DNA from: Nocardioides sp. | GTDB lineage: Bacteria > Actinomycetota > Actinomycetes > Propionibacteriales > Nocardioidaceae | Direction: 5' to 3' | Length of the DNA: 64,000 nt | NCBI GenBank assembly: GCA_037045645.1 | Contig: JBAOIH010000010.1 | Span: forward strand, 1-64,000 | Shown: piece after piece, positions 50,322 through 59,039 of the stretch | How the letters are laid out: each line of letters begins with the position of its first letter | How positions within the stretch are numbered: the first letter of the stretch is position 1 | The notes under the pieces: generated by a model | Database searches by the model: none | What the model was told of the DNA's origin: nothing | Seen by the model: only the letters and a program-made list of their open reading frames with translations | Position numbers and translations under genes: made by a program

Positions 50322-53300
50322 TCAGCGGGCAGATTCGCGCAGGGTCGACCCCCGGGCACCGCGTACGGTCAGCAGGCCCGTCACCCCCGCGAACACGCCG
50401 AAGGCCGTGACCGCCAACAAGACGAGCAGCCCGATCCACCACCAGTCCACGCGCGCGACCAGGGGCGGAGTCAGGATCGATTCGACATAGCCCAGCCGGA
50501 CGGTGCGGACCACGACGTACTGCGCCAACGCACCCGCCGCGATCCCCGCCACGGCAGCAGACACGAGCACGGCCGACAACTCGCGCGCGACCGCAGACAT
50601 CACGCCGCGACGAGGTACGCCGACCACCCGCAGCGCAGCCGCGTCTCGACGCCTGGCCGGGAACTGCACCGCCGTCGACACGATCAGCCCGGCCAGCGCC
50701 ATCACCAGCACCATGATCGCGACGACCGCATAGAGTCGCAGCGCCAGCGCGTACGCCCCCTGACTCAACAACGCCTCCTCGTCGGAGATCGTCATCTCGA
50801 CCACGTAACCGCGCTGGAGCAGCGCATCCCTGACGGCAGTGGGTGTGGCGGCGTTGGTCGCGAGGTACGCCTCGAAGGTGTCGTTGTAGATCAGCCGATC
50901 CGACGCGAGTTGGCGATAGTCGATCAGGATTCCGTCAGGGCCCAGGAACGGCATGCCGTACGCGGTCAATCGAGGATCGACCGGCAGCACGGTGCCCGAC
51001 ATCTGGGTGCCGAGTCCGCCGGTCTCCATCGGGGTGATCCGGTCCGCGGAGTCCACGCCCACGACGACCGGGCGTTCCAACGCCACGCCTCCCGGCACCA
51101 TCCGCAGCATCCCGGCCGAAGCGCCGGTGTCCACCGTCATCAGCAACCCGTCGTCGGCATCCTCGACATCACCATCGTCGATGAACTCGCCGATGCCACC
51201 CGACTGCACCCAGACGGCCTCGGGTGACGTGGCGCCCTGGATCACCTCCCCGTCGGCGAGGAAGTCGTGCACGACCAAAGACCCCTTCATCTGATTCTGC
51301 AAGGAGGCAGGACCCGCCAGATTCAGATACCCGATCGTGCAACCACCGCGGCAATACGGCTTCTTGACCGACACCGTGCCCTCGCCGGGCTTGATCGGCC
51401 CGAGATAGAAGTTCTCCTCACCTCCGGCCGCGGTGTAGACGTGCACGGTCAGGTAGAGGTCGCGGTCGTGGGTGATGAGGTTGTCGTACGAGATCCCGAG
51501 CCGGTCGCCGCTGAAGCGGATCGGCGCACCTTGGGAGGTGATCAGCGACTCGACCTCGGCAAGCGACGTGCCGGGCGTCCACGACGCCGGCCACTCCAGG
51601 ACGGCAGCCATCCGGGGCGCGTCGACGACCGAATACCGCGCACCCGGGATCGCCAGGCGCGCCAAGGCGACGACGTGCTCCCCCTCCGGGTCGACCTCTC
51701 GCGAGTCGACCATCGCCTGCGGCATCGTGCCGGGCGCCTTCCACAGCACGGCTCCCGGCGAGGCGGTGACCGCCACCGAGTGGCGCCACTGGGCCGCGGC
51801 GTCGTACACGCCGATCGCGAAGACGCCCACCGCGATCGCGGCCGTCAGCGGGAGGATCACCAACGTGCCCTCGGCGCGGCGCCCGAGGGCGCGGGTCGCG
51901 ACGAAGCCGGCGAGCGTACGACCGGCGCGCCGCGAGCGCCAGCGCGCCAGCAGCGAGACCAGCCGCGTCATCCCCAGCCCTGCGACGGCAGCCAACACGA
52001 TCGGCAGGATCATGTCGGTGACATCGGGGTCACCGGGCTCCTTGACACTCAACTTCGAGGCAAGCACCGCCACCGCGATCGCGACGAGGACGAGTTCGGC
52101 GATGACGGCATAACGCTTGGTGGCGGCGGGACGGCGTACGCCCGTCAACTGCGCCGACAGCGAGCCCGACAGCACCGTGCCGACAGCGGCCACCGACACC
52201 GCGAAGGCGGCCAGCAGCACCGCGCCGACCGTCACGATCAGCAGCGAAGGCCACGGCATCGGCAGGCCCGGCACCAGCCACGCGCTGATCAGGCCGCGAC
52301 TGAGCAGCACACCCGACAGCAACCCGAGCGGCAAGCCGATGACCAGGAGCGCGAGGGGTTCAGCCAACCCGAGCCCCCAGAGCTTTCGCGCAGAGACGCC
52401 GCGCAGTGAGGCGAGCGCGAGTTCGGGCGTACGCAACTCGGTCGCGGCCAGCAGCAGCCGCAACAACAACGCCAAGGCGACGAGGACCAGCGACAGTACG
52501 GCCGGGGCGATCGACGCCCGCGAGGTCGACTCCTGGGCACGCGCCTCGGCGACGAGTTCGGCCAGCGCACTGACCGGATCCGCAGTAATCCGGCCATTGC
52601 CCGAGGTCTCGTCCAGCCCCTTGAGTGCCGTGCCCATCGCTTTGGCGTCGGCGATCTGCTTCTCGGTCCAGTCCGGGGGAATCTCGATCGACCGGTCGAA
52701 CAGGACCCGCCACATCGTCGGGGCAATGGCGTCGAACTGCGTCGGATCCACGATGTACGGCGCCGGGCGATAGGGCCGATCCGGCCCGTCCTCCTGGATG
52801 CGGCGCGGATAACTGGAGAGCCGGCCGAGGTCGTACCAGTAGGCCTCCTCGGCCGGGTCGACGAGATAGGTGCCGACGATCGACAGGCCGGGCAGGTCCG
52901 GTCCCATGTCGATCCGGTCGCCGAGCGCCACCTTCGTGTGGTCGGCGTCGCCGCGCAGCACGATCGCCTCCCCCGGCGCCGACGGGCACTTCCCCTGGTC
53001 GATGATCAGGTGATCGCAGGCCCCCTCCTTGGCCAGCAGCACCGACTCGCCCGGCATCTTGATGTCGGTCTCGACAAGGCCGCCGACCACTCGCGCGGAC
53101 GTCCAGGTCAGGCGGATCTCACCGAAGGGACCGCGGTCCTGCTCTGCCGAATAGGCCGCGATGCTCTTCGTCGCCTGATCACGCCCGCCCGCGAAGGACG
53201 GCAGCGGGGCGTACGTCCGAGCGAGCCCCGTGCTCTGAGGGGGCGCGCTGTTGATCCGCGAGACGACGTACGACTTGGTGGCCGCGACCTGGAAGACCGG

Positions 53301-53408
53301 ACCGATGATCGCGCTGGCGATCGCCAGTGCGACGAGCAGGACGCTGCCGGCCGACAGCAGGGCGCGAGAGCGTACGCCGCGAGCGATCGTGCCGAGGAGT
53401 TCGCTCAT
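50322..53408 (-). CDS. FtsX-like ABC transporter permease (large)
   Basis: The 1028-residue membrane protein has a MacB/FtsX-type architecture: an N-terminal helix (LLSAGSVLLVALAIASAIIG), a large extracytoplasmic domain, and then two FtsX core blocks of three to four helices each (around residues 370-520, with internal helices around 600, and the C-terminal block near 900-1000 containing LIVSTAVQFPARRRDAAALRVVGVPRRGVMSAV). The ATG overlaps the second permease gene's stop (ATGA). Together with the second permease and two ATPases it forms a mechanotransmission-type ABC system for lipoproteins, peptides or signalling at the envelope. Confidence 0.85.
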   Translation of the reverse strand: MSELLGTIARGVRSRALLSAGSVLLVALAIASAIIGPVFQVAATKSYVVSRINSAPPQSTGLARTYAPLPSFAGGRDQATKSIAAYSAEQDRGPFGEIRLTWTSARVVGGLVETDIKMPGESVLLAKEGACDHLIIDQGKCPSAPGEAIVLRGDADHTKVALGDRIDMGPDLPGLSIVGTYLVDPAEEAYWYDLGRLSSYPRRIQEDGPDRPYRPAPYIVDPTQFDAIAPTMWRVLFDRSIEIPPDWTEKQIADAKAMGTALKGLDETSGNGRITADPVSALAELVAEARAQESTSRASIAPAVLSLVLVALALLLRLLLAATELRTPELALASLRGVSARKLWGLGLAEPLALLVIGLPLGLLSGVLLSRGLISAWLVPGLPMPWPSLLIVTVGAVLLAAFAVSVAAVGTVLSGSLSAQLTGVRRPAATKRYAVIAELVLVAIAVAVLASKLSVKEPGDPDVTDMILPIVLAAVAGLGMTRLVSLLARWRSRRAGRTLAGFVATRALGRRAEGTLVILPLTAAIAVGVFAIGVYDAAAQWRHSVAVTASPGAVLWKAPGTMPQAMVDSREVDPEGEHVVALARLAIPGARYSVVDAPRMAAVLEWPASWTPGTSLAEVESLITSQGAPIRFSGDRLGISYDNLITHDRDLYLTVHVYTAAGGEENFYLGPIKPGEGTVSVKKPYCRGGCTIGYLNLAGPASLQNQMKGSLVVHDFLADGEVIQGATSPEAVWVQSGGIGEFIDDGDVEDADDGLLMTVDTGASAGMLRMVPGGVALERPVVVGVDSADRITPMETGGLGTQMSGTVLPVDPRLTAYGMPFLGPDGILIDYRQLASDRLIYNDTFEAYLATNAATPTAVRDALLQRGYVVEMTISDEEALLSQGAYALALRLYAVVAIMVLVMALAGLIVSTAVQFPARRRDAAALRVVGVPRRGVMSAVARELSAVLVSAAVAGIAAGALAQYVVVRTVRLGYVESILTPPLVARVDWWWIGLLVLLAVTAFGVFAGVTGLLTVRGARGSTLRESAR

Positions 53409-55732
53409 TCGACACCTCCACGGGCGGTAGCGGCCGGCGTGGTCGCGGCGGCGTCGATGCGGCGCGAACGGGAGGTGGCGAGGGCGACCACAAGACCCAA
53501 CAGGGTCGCGGTCACCACGACCAGCCACCAGCGCGGAGACAGGTCGAGCGGCAGGGTTCCGTCCGGTGGCTGGAGCGTGGGCAGATGCGGCAACAACGTG
53601 CGGATCGCCAGCCAACCACCGAGCAACGACACCCCCAACACCGTGAGGGCGAGCGCGAACGTCTCACGACCCGCGGCCCGCCTGAGCACCCGGTCCTCGA
53701 CCCCGATCACCCGCAGCGCTCCGGCGTCTCGGATGAAGGCGCGGCGCTGCCGGGCGTACCCCCCGAGCACGGCGAGCAGCGCCACCAGCAGGCAGGCGAG
53801 CGAGAGTGCACGCAGCAGCCGCAACTCAGCTCCACCCGCCTCGGTCTCCAGCGCCGTCTGCGCGTCCGCGCGCGTCTCGAGTTCTCCGCCCGCCTTGCGC
53901 AGCGCCGCCGTCATCGAGTCCGGCACGCCCTCTCGTACGATGATCAGCCGCCGCGCCGAGGGCACCACCGTCGACGAGGCCCGCATCGAGGTCGCGAGGT
54001 CAGCCAGATAGCCCTCGTCGCCGACCAGGGGAAGGTCGTCGTACGTCCCCACCAGCTTCGCGCGACGCTCGTTGCCCCCGGGGGTTTGGACCTGTTCGAG
54101 ATTGGCTGCGACCCGCTCCCCCGAGCCGCCACCGTCCGTGGCGAACACCGGCAGACTCTCGGCAGGCACCGTCGCCGCGAGCGACTGCGGCCAGGGCCGA
54201 AACAAGGTGGCCGGCTGGATGATCAGGTGGCCGTCCTGGTGATAGGTGGCCCCGAAGACAGTGGGCTCCTCCAGGTCTTGCATGTCGACCTTCCAGGCAA
54301 GGTCTGCAAGATCCTGGTTGCCGAGGCTGAACTCGTCCACGATCAGACCCGGGATCGGGCCCTCGATCTGCGAAGGCGGGAGATCGGGGAAGGCCGTGTA
54401 GTCCAACTGCAACGGCAGACAGCCCTTCTCGCACCCCTCGACCTGGGCGCGCAGATCGAGTCGCTGCCCGCGCGGGAGGAACTGGTCGAGCTGAACGAAG
54501 TTCTGTTCACCCTCCATCGACACATAGCTCAGGCGCACCGACACGCCGACGTCTCTCCCCGGCATCCCGGTGCCAGTCAGGACGAACTCGTTGCCCGAGG
54601 GCTTCGAGGTGGTGACGGTGGCGAGCTTGGCGATGTTGTCGGTGACCGATTCCGCACCGGTGCCCCGCAACGCGTTGCCGATGACTGCGGCATAGCGGGT
54701 GGTGTCGACGTACGCCCGACGCGTCCTCGGGTCGCTCGAGTCCGCCACGAGTGCGGGCAGCAGCCAGGTGCGGTCAGGGTCGAGTTTGTCGGCAAGGTCG
54801 AGCAACTCATGACCGGTCGCCCCGTTGAACCGATACGAAGCCTCGGTAAGGCTGCCCAGCCGCGCCGTCTGATCCGACCAGACGCTCACCGAACCCGCCG
54901 CCGACGACGCCAGGATCGCCACCACACCGGCGGCGACGAGCAGATGCATCGTCCCGGTCGCGTCCGCCGCGCGGGCCAGCCGCCGACTGGCCAGGAAGCC
55001 GGGCAGTGCGCGGGTGCGCGAGCGGCGTACGAATACTCTCGCGAGGCCGCGGACCAGCCACACCGACACCTGTCCGAGCGCCAGGCCCAGCAGCGCCGGT
55101 CCCGCCAGGACGACCCAGTCGTTCTCGCCTGGCTGGCGCGCCCGATAGAGCGCGACTCCGGCAGCGACCACGATCAGGACCGACCAGAACGCGGCGGCGG
55201 TCGAGGACGGTCGGGGACGTTCCTGCGTACGCAATTGGTCTGCCAGCGGCCTGCCGCGATCCGCGGCGCCACCCCACGCGACGGCGATCAGAGCGAGGAG
55301 GACCACGACGCCGGCGGCGTAGAGGCCTTGTCGGCCGGCAAGCGGGACCTCGTCCAGGTCGAGCCATCGGCGTACGGCCACCTCTCCCAGCATCCGGCCC
55401 GTCACCAGGCCGAGTGCGGCGCCGCTCAGGATCGCGCTGAGGGGTTCGCCCAACTGAAAGGCGATGAGTCGTACGCCGTGGAGTCCGCGCAGGCGCGCGA
55501 TCGTGACTTCGCGACGTCGAGCCTCTGCCAACTCGGCACCGGTCGCCGGGATCGCCGCGACGCCCACGATGAGGAGGGGTAACGCGAGCCCCCAAGAGGC
55601 GCCGGAGGCTTGGGCGAAGCGGAGTGCTGCGACCGTACCTGCCGTGACCACGGCCGTGAGCGCGATGAGGACCGCGAGTGTCCCCCGGCGGGTCCGCCAG
55701 CCCCGGAGCGCGCGTCCGAGCCGCTCCTTCAC
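53405..55732 (-). CDS. FtsX-like ABC transporter permease (second)
   Basis: The 775-residue protein has FtsX core helices near the N-terminus (LAVLIALTAVVTAGTVAALRFA, LPLLIVGVAAIPATGAELAEARRREVTIARLRGLHG), a middle helix cluster, an extracytoplasmic domain of about 300 residues, and C-terminal helices with AGALRVIGVEDRVLRRAAGRE. The ARRREVTIARLRGLHG and GALRVIGV segments are the coupling helices that meet the ATPase. The GTG start overlaps the ATPase stop (GTGA), so the four genes are one operon. Confidence 0.85.
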   Translation of the reverse strand: MKERLGRALRGWRTRRGTLAVLIALTAVVTAGTVAALRFAQASGASWGLALPLLIVGVAAIPATGAELAEARRREVTIARLRGLHGVRLIAFQLGEPLSAILSGAALGLVTGRMLGEVAVRRWLDLDEVPLAGRQGLYAAGVVVLLALIAVAWGGAADRGRPLADQLRTQERPRPSSTAAAFWSVLIVVAAGVALYRARQPGENDWVVLAGPALLGLALGQVSVWLVRGLARVFVRRSRTRALPGFLASRRLARAADATGTMHLLVAAGVVAILASSAAGSVSVWSDQTARLGSLTEASYRFNGATGHELLDLADKLDPDRTWLLPALVADSSDPRTRRAYVDTTRYAAVIGNALRGTGAESVTDNIAKLATVTTSKPSGNEFVLTGTGMPGRDVGVSVRLSYVSMEGEQNFVQLDQFLPRGQRLDLRAQVEGCEKGCLPLQLDYTAFPDLPPSQIEGPIPGLIVDEFSLGNQDLADLAWKVDMQDLEEPTVFGATYHQDGHLIIQPATLFRPWPQSLAATVPAESLPVFATDGGGSGERVAANLEQVQTPGGNERRAKLVGTYDDLPLVGDEGYLADLATSMRASSTVVPSARRLIIVREGVPDSMTAALRKAGGELETRADAQTALETEAGGAELRLLRALSLACLLVALLAVLGGYARQRRAFIRDAGALRVIGVEDRVLRRAAGRETFALALTVLGVSLLGGWLAIRTLLPHLPTLQPPDGTLPLDLSPRWWLVVVTATLLGLVVALATSRSRRIDAAATTPAATARGGVE

Positions 55733-56697
55733 GAGTCGCCCGGATCCGGCGCCGGCTCGGGTCGGGCGAACGGCGAGCGCTGGTCCGGTGGTCGAGCGCT
55801 CGCCGGCTCCCCCGGTGGTTGAGGAGAGCCTGACGGGCTCGTCTCGAAACCCTTGGGTTGAGGAGAGCCTGACGGGCTCGTCTCGAAACCATCGTCCGCG
55901 CGGTGGCGACCCGGCTGTTGCTCTCCAGATGGTTTCGAGACGCCGCTGCGCGGCTCCTCAACCACCGGAACAACCCGCCCGCCGCGCGGCTCCTCAACCA
56001 CCGGAACAACCCGCCCGCCAGGTGGTTTCGAGACGCCGCCCCGCGGCTCCTCAACCACCGGTGCCACCAGCACGCCCTCGTCCAGCGCATAGTGCCGATC
56101 ACACGCCTCGACCACCGCCGGGTCGTGGGTCGCGACCACCACGACCGCACCTCGCTCGGCCTCTCGCCGCAACTCGGTCAGCACCAGGGCGCGGTTGCCT
56201 TCGTCGAGTTCGCTGGTGGGTTCGTCGGCCAGCAGGATGTCGGCGCGTACGACGAACCCGCGCGCGCACGCGACCCGCTGCATCTGTCCACCGGAGAGTT
56301 CCTCGACCTGACGGTCACCAAGGTCGGCGATGTGAAAACGGGCCAGCGCGGCATCGGCTGCCTGGTCGGCCTCGGCCGGTGCGACACCGCGGGCCCGCAA
56401 CGCGACCGACACGTTCTCGCGCGCCGACAGGATCGGGACGAGCCCATAGACCTGGAGTACGAATGCCACCTCGGGACGCGGGTCGCCCGTCCCGCGCCAC
56501 ATGGATTCCCCGGCGTACGACGTAGTCCCCGACGTCGGCTCCAGCAGCCCGCCCGCGACCGACAGCAGCGTCGTCTTGCCCGAGCCGCTGGGCCCTGACA
56601 GCGCCGTGACCTCGCCCGCGCGGAACGTCAAGGAGACGTCGTCCAACAAGGGACGGCCGACGACATAGGTGAGGTCGCGGACCTCCAGATCGCTCAC
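55729..56697 (-). CDS. ABC transporter ATPase with a C-terminal tail made of translated repeats
   Basis: The 322-residue protein is a LolD/MacB-type ATPase: Walker A GPSGSGKTT, Q-loop VLQVYGLVP, signature LSGGQMQRVACAR, Walker B ILLADEPTSELD, and switch His in VVATHDP. The GTG at 56697 overlaps the stop of the other ATPase gene. The ATPase fold ends at about residue 215; the remaining 100 or so residues are encoded by palindromic repeats and read as copies of PVVEEPRGGVSKP and then GFETSPSGSPQP. This tail is low-complexity and absent from the family, so the gene's 3' end was probably captured by repeat insertion without loss of the ATPase. Confidence 0.88.
   Translation of the reverse strand: MSDLEVRDLTYVVGRPLLDDVSLTFRAGEVTALSGPSGSGKTTLLSVAGGLLEPTSGTTSYAGESMWRGTGDPRPEVAFVLQVYGLVPILSARENVSVALRARGVAPAEADQAADAALARFHIADLGDRQVEELSGGQMQRVACARGFVVRADILLADEPTSELDEGNRALVLTELRREAERGAVVVVATHDPAVVEACDRHYALDEGVLVAPVVEEPRGGVSKPPGGRVVPVVEEPRGGRVVPVVEEPRSGVSKPSGEQQPGRHRADDGFETSPSGSPQPKGFETSPSGSPQPPGEPASARPPDQRSPFARPEPAPDPGDS
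55813..56062. repeat. Palindromic repeat elements inside the 3' end of the ABC ATPase gene
   Basis: About five elements are present: two copies of GGTTGAGGAGAGCCTGACGG followed by GCTCGTCTCGAAACC (55818-55890), and copies of the GGTTTCGAGACGCC...CGCGGCTCCTCAACCACCGG type (55931-56062), one of them truncated at its 5' side. They keep the reading frame of the ATPase gene open throughout. Confidence 0.88.
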
Positions 56698-57572
56698 CGG
56701 TCGCCCTCCGACGGGCGCGACACGACCAGTCGCGCCTGCTCCTCGGGCTCGATGCGTACGAGTGTGCCCTGCGGCCACTCTTCGGCGAAGTGCGCCGGCA
56801 GATGCAGCACACCCTCGGCGCCGATCACGACGTATTCGGACCCGTCGCGGCCCTCCGAGCCAACCCGACCGCCCTTCATGGTGATGGTGCGCGGGAACGT
56901 CGCGGCCACCTCGGGCTGGTGGGTGACGACCAGGATCGTGGTGCCGAGTTCGTCGCCGAGGGAATGGATCAGGTCGAGCACGTGATCGCGGTCCTCGTGC
57001 GACAACTGCGAGGTCGGCTCATCGGCGAGCAACAACGACGGCCCCGTCGCCACCGCGCACGCAAGCGCCAGCCGTTGTCGTTGCCCTCCCGACATCGTCG
57101 AGACGACCTGATCGATCTGGTCGGCAAGACCGACGCGTTCGAGGAGGGACTCGGCCGACTCGGCGTCCTTGCGTACGCCCGGCGCCATCCCCATCCGGGA
57201 GAACGCGACGTTCTGCCGGGCGGTGGCGTACGACAACAGGTTGCGCGTCGCGCCCTGCAGCATCGTGCTTACGCGTTGGGCGCGTACCTTCGCCAGGCTG
57301 CGCTCCGGCATCCTCGAGATCTCGTCGTCGCCGAGCCAGATCCGCCCGGCGCTCGGCTTCTGGATGCCGCCGAGCAGCGTGAGCAACGTCGACTTGCCCG
57401 ACCCTGACGGCCCCAGGAACGCCACGCGCTGCCCGGCTTCGATCGCGAGATCCACGCCGCGCAGCGCCACCACATCGTGGCCTTCGAAGGTGCGGTAGAG
57501 ATGGACGACGCCATCACACCGGACGCCGATGCCTCCGGCATCGTGCGAGAGGGCGTCGGTCACGCCCGCCAC
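56694..57572 (-). CDS. ABC transporter ATPase
   Basis: The 292-residue ATPase has Walker A GPSGSGKST, signature STMSGGQRQRLALA, Walker B LLLADEPTSQLS and switch His LVVTHQPEVA. The Q-loop region reads MLQGATRNLLSY, as in a variant LolD group in which Gln is followed by Gly. The C-terminal extension of about 55 residues (GGRVGSEGRDGSEYVVIGAEGVLHLPAHFAEEW) may be regulatory. It heads the four-gene operon; the second ATPase overlaps by GTGA. Two ATPases and two permeases suggest a heterodimeric transporter. GTG at 57572 or 57563. Confidence 0.9.
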   Translation of the reverse strand: MAGVTDALSHDAGGIGVRCDGVVHLYRTFEGHDVVALRGVDLAIEAGQRVAFLGPSGSGKSTLLTLLGGIQKPSAGRIWLGDDEISRMPERSLAKVRAQRVSTMLQGATRNLLSYATARQNVAFSRMGMAPGVRKDAESAESLLERVGLADQIDQVVSTMSGGQRQRLALACAVATGPSLLLADEPTSQLSHEDRDHVLDLIHSLGDELGTTILVVTHQPEVAATFPRTITMKGGRVGSEGRDGSEYVVIGAEGVLHLPAHFAEEWPQGTLVRIEPEEQARLVVSRPSEGDR

Positions 57573-57618
57573 CCTAGGGACCTGCTGCCCAGGGCGCGCA
57601 ACGGCGCCACGTCGATTG

Positions 57619-58233
57619 TTATGGAGCCGCTATCTGTGCGGCATCGACCCAGTCGACCAGCTCCCAGCCCGCCGAGGGCTCGCCCTCGATCGTGATGTGC
57701 GCGGTGTTGTCGAGTTTGGGGTGACCGGCGAATCGCTCCCCCAGCGGGTCGGTGACCCGGATCGAGACCCAGGTACGGATCGCTGCACCGTGCGAGAAGA
57801 GCACCGCGCGTTGCGAACTCGCGGCAATCTCGTGCACCACCGAGTCGAAGCGTTCCAAGAACTCGTGCCCGCTGATGCCACCGGGGAGGCGATGATCGAG
57901 GTCGTCGAGAGCCCACGCAAGCATCTGGTCGAAGTACGCCTCGAGCGCCTTGTGCTCGTTGACCATCTCCAGGTCGCCGGCGTCGATCTCCCGGATTCCG
58001 TCGCGGAGTTGCGGTTCCAGGCCGGTCAGCCGCGCCAGCGGCGCCGCGGTCTGCTGAGTGCGTACGAGCGTCGAGGCCCACAGTGAATCCGGCTCCAGCC
58101 GAGCCAACGCGGGCGCAACCGCAACTGCCTGCGCCTGACCGATCTCGTCCAGTGACGCGCCAGGGATGGCGGTGTCGAGAGCCAGGACGGTGTTGGAAGC
58201 AGTCCGGCCGTGCCGGACGAGGGTGAGACGCAC
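57619..58233 (-). CDS. Histidine phosphatase (phosphoglycerate mutase-like) family protein
   Basis: The 204-residue protein has the family's LVRHGRTASN with the nucleophilic His, the arginine in WASTLVRTQQTA, the acid region EIDAGDLEM, and the second catalytic His in LFSHGAAIRTW. The group includes phosphatases for sugar phosphates, nucleotides and cobalamin precursors; the substrate is not clear. It is a single gene 46 bases from the ABC operon start. Confidence 0.88.
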   Translation of the reverse strand: MRLTLVRHGRTASNTVLALDTAIPGASLDEIGQAQAVAVAPALARLEPDSLWASTLVRTQQTAAPLARLTGLEPQLRDGIREIDAGDLEMVNEHKALEAYFDQMLAWALDDLDHRLPGGISGHEFLERFDSVVHEIAASSQRAVLFSHGAAIRTWVSIRVTDPLGERFAGHPKLDNTAHITIEGEPSAGWELVDWVDAAQIAAP

Positions 58234-58258
58234 GCGGCAAGGATGCCAGGTCAGCTGA

Positions 58259-58864
58259 TCAGCAGAGAGCCATGCCGAGGTTCGAGGAGGAGTTCACCAC
58301 GAAGGTCTTCGTGCAGGCACTGCTGTTGGACCAATCGCCGTCGGTCGAGCCGGACAGCGAGGCCGACAGCGTGAAACTTGCTTTGGGGTTCAGGTTGTTC
58401 CACGCAAACTGGATGCAACCACCAGCCGCGATGGCGGAGGTCAACCTGACCGTGTAGTTCCAGGTGCCGCCTGCGGCGAGCGTCGCCGTGGTGCCGTCAC
58501 CAGGACCGGTGCTCCCCGCCAGGATGGAGTAGTAGCCCGAGCCTCCGCTAGCCTTCTGGATCGAGTCGCTCGTCGCGGCGTTGTTCTTCAGCGACACCGT
58601 GAACTGGGTTCCGATCGGGATCGCTGTGCCCTTGCCACAGGTGTTGACGTTGCAGACCTGCAACGTCAATTGGCAGTTGGTCGAAGTGCAAGTCCAGTGG
58701 TGCCGGAACACCATGTCCCACGTGTTGCCGGTCCAGCCCGCTTGGGTGCATTTCGACGCCGCATATGCGGGAGCGGCCGTCGCCACCACTACGGCCGGCA
58801 CCGTCCAGGCCGCGCCGGTGGCAAGTCGGCGTCGCGTGGGCGCGGCATTCTGCGTCTCAGGCAC
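58259..58864 (-). CDS. Secreted protein with Tat-type signal, Cys-rich
   Basis: The product, about 201 residues, starts at a GTG (58864, behind GGGGGA) or at a TTG five codons earlier. Residues up to about 35 form a signal with twin Arg (TRRRLATGAAWTVPAVVVATAAPAYA), suggesting Tat export and cleavage after AYA. The mature part has eight cysteines in three clusters (KCTQ..., TCTSTNCQLTLQVCNVNTCG, GGC/SAC/ALC), many Thr/Ser/Gly and beta-strand patterns, like an Ig-like fold. No family is recognised. It probably sits in the wall or medium, held by disulfides. Confidence 0.75.
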   Translation of the reverse strand: MPETQNAAPTRRRLATGAAWTVPAVVVATAAPAYAASKCTQAGWTGNTWDMVFRHHWTCTSTNCQLTLQVCNVNTCGKGTAIPIGTQFTVSLKNNAATSDSIQKASGGSGYYSILAGSTGPGDGTTATLAAGGTWNYTVRLTSAIAAGGCIQFAWNNLNPKASFTLSASLSGSTDGDWSNSSACTKTFVVNSSSNLGMALC

Positions 58865-58879
58865 GATTCCCCCAGGCAA

Positions 58880-59039
58880 TACTAAAGTTCCGAACGCGCA
58901 GGCAAGAATATACCTACGTAGTTATTAGAGGACACGGACCGGCGGAACGAAAGCCACCGTCGGCAAAAAACACGCGAACGGTCGCGAACCAATTCCTGCG
59001 GCGCATCGCGCGGTGGTGTGGACACCATAGAGTCACGGG
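58880..59039. promoter_or_regulatory. Divergent intergenic region with an A-T-rich patch
   Basis: The 160-base gap between the secreted protein and tdh contains an A-T-rich stretch (58905-58928, around ATATACCTACGTAGTTATTA) that is the best candidate for divergent promoters. TACGTA and CTACGTAG are palindromic there. No ribosome binding site stands out before the tdh start (GTG at 59040). Confidence 0.35.
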
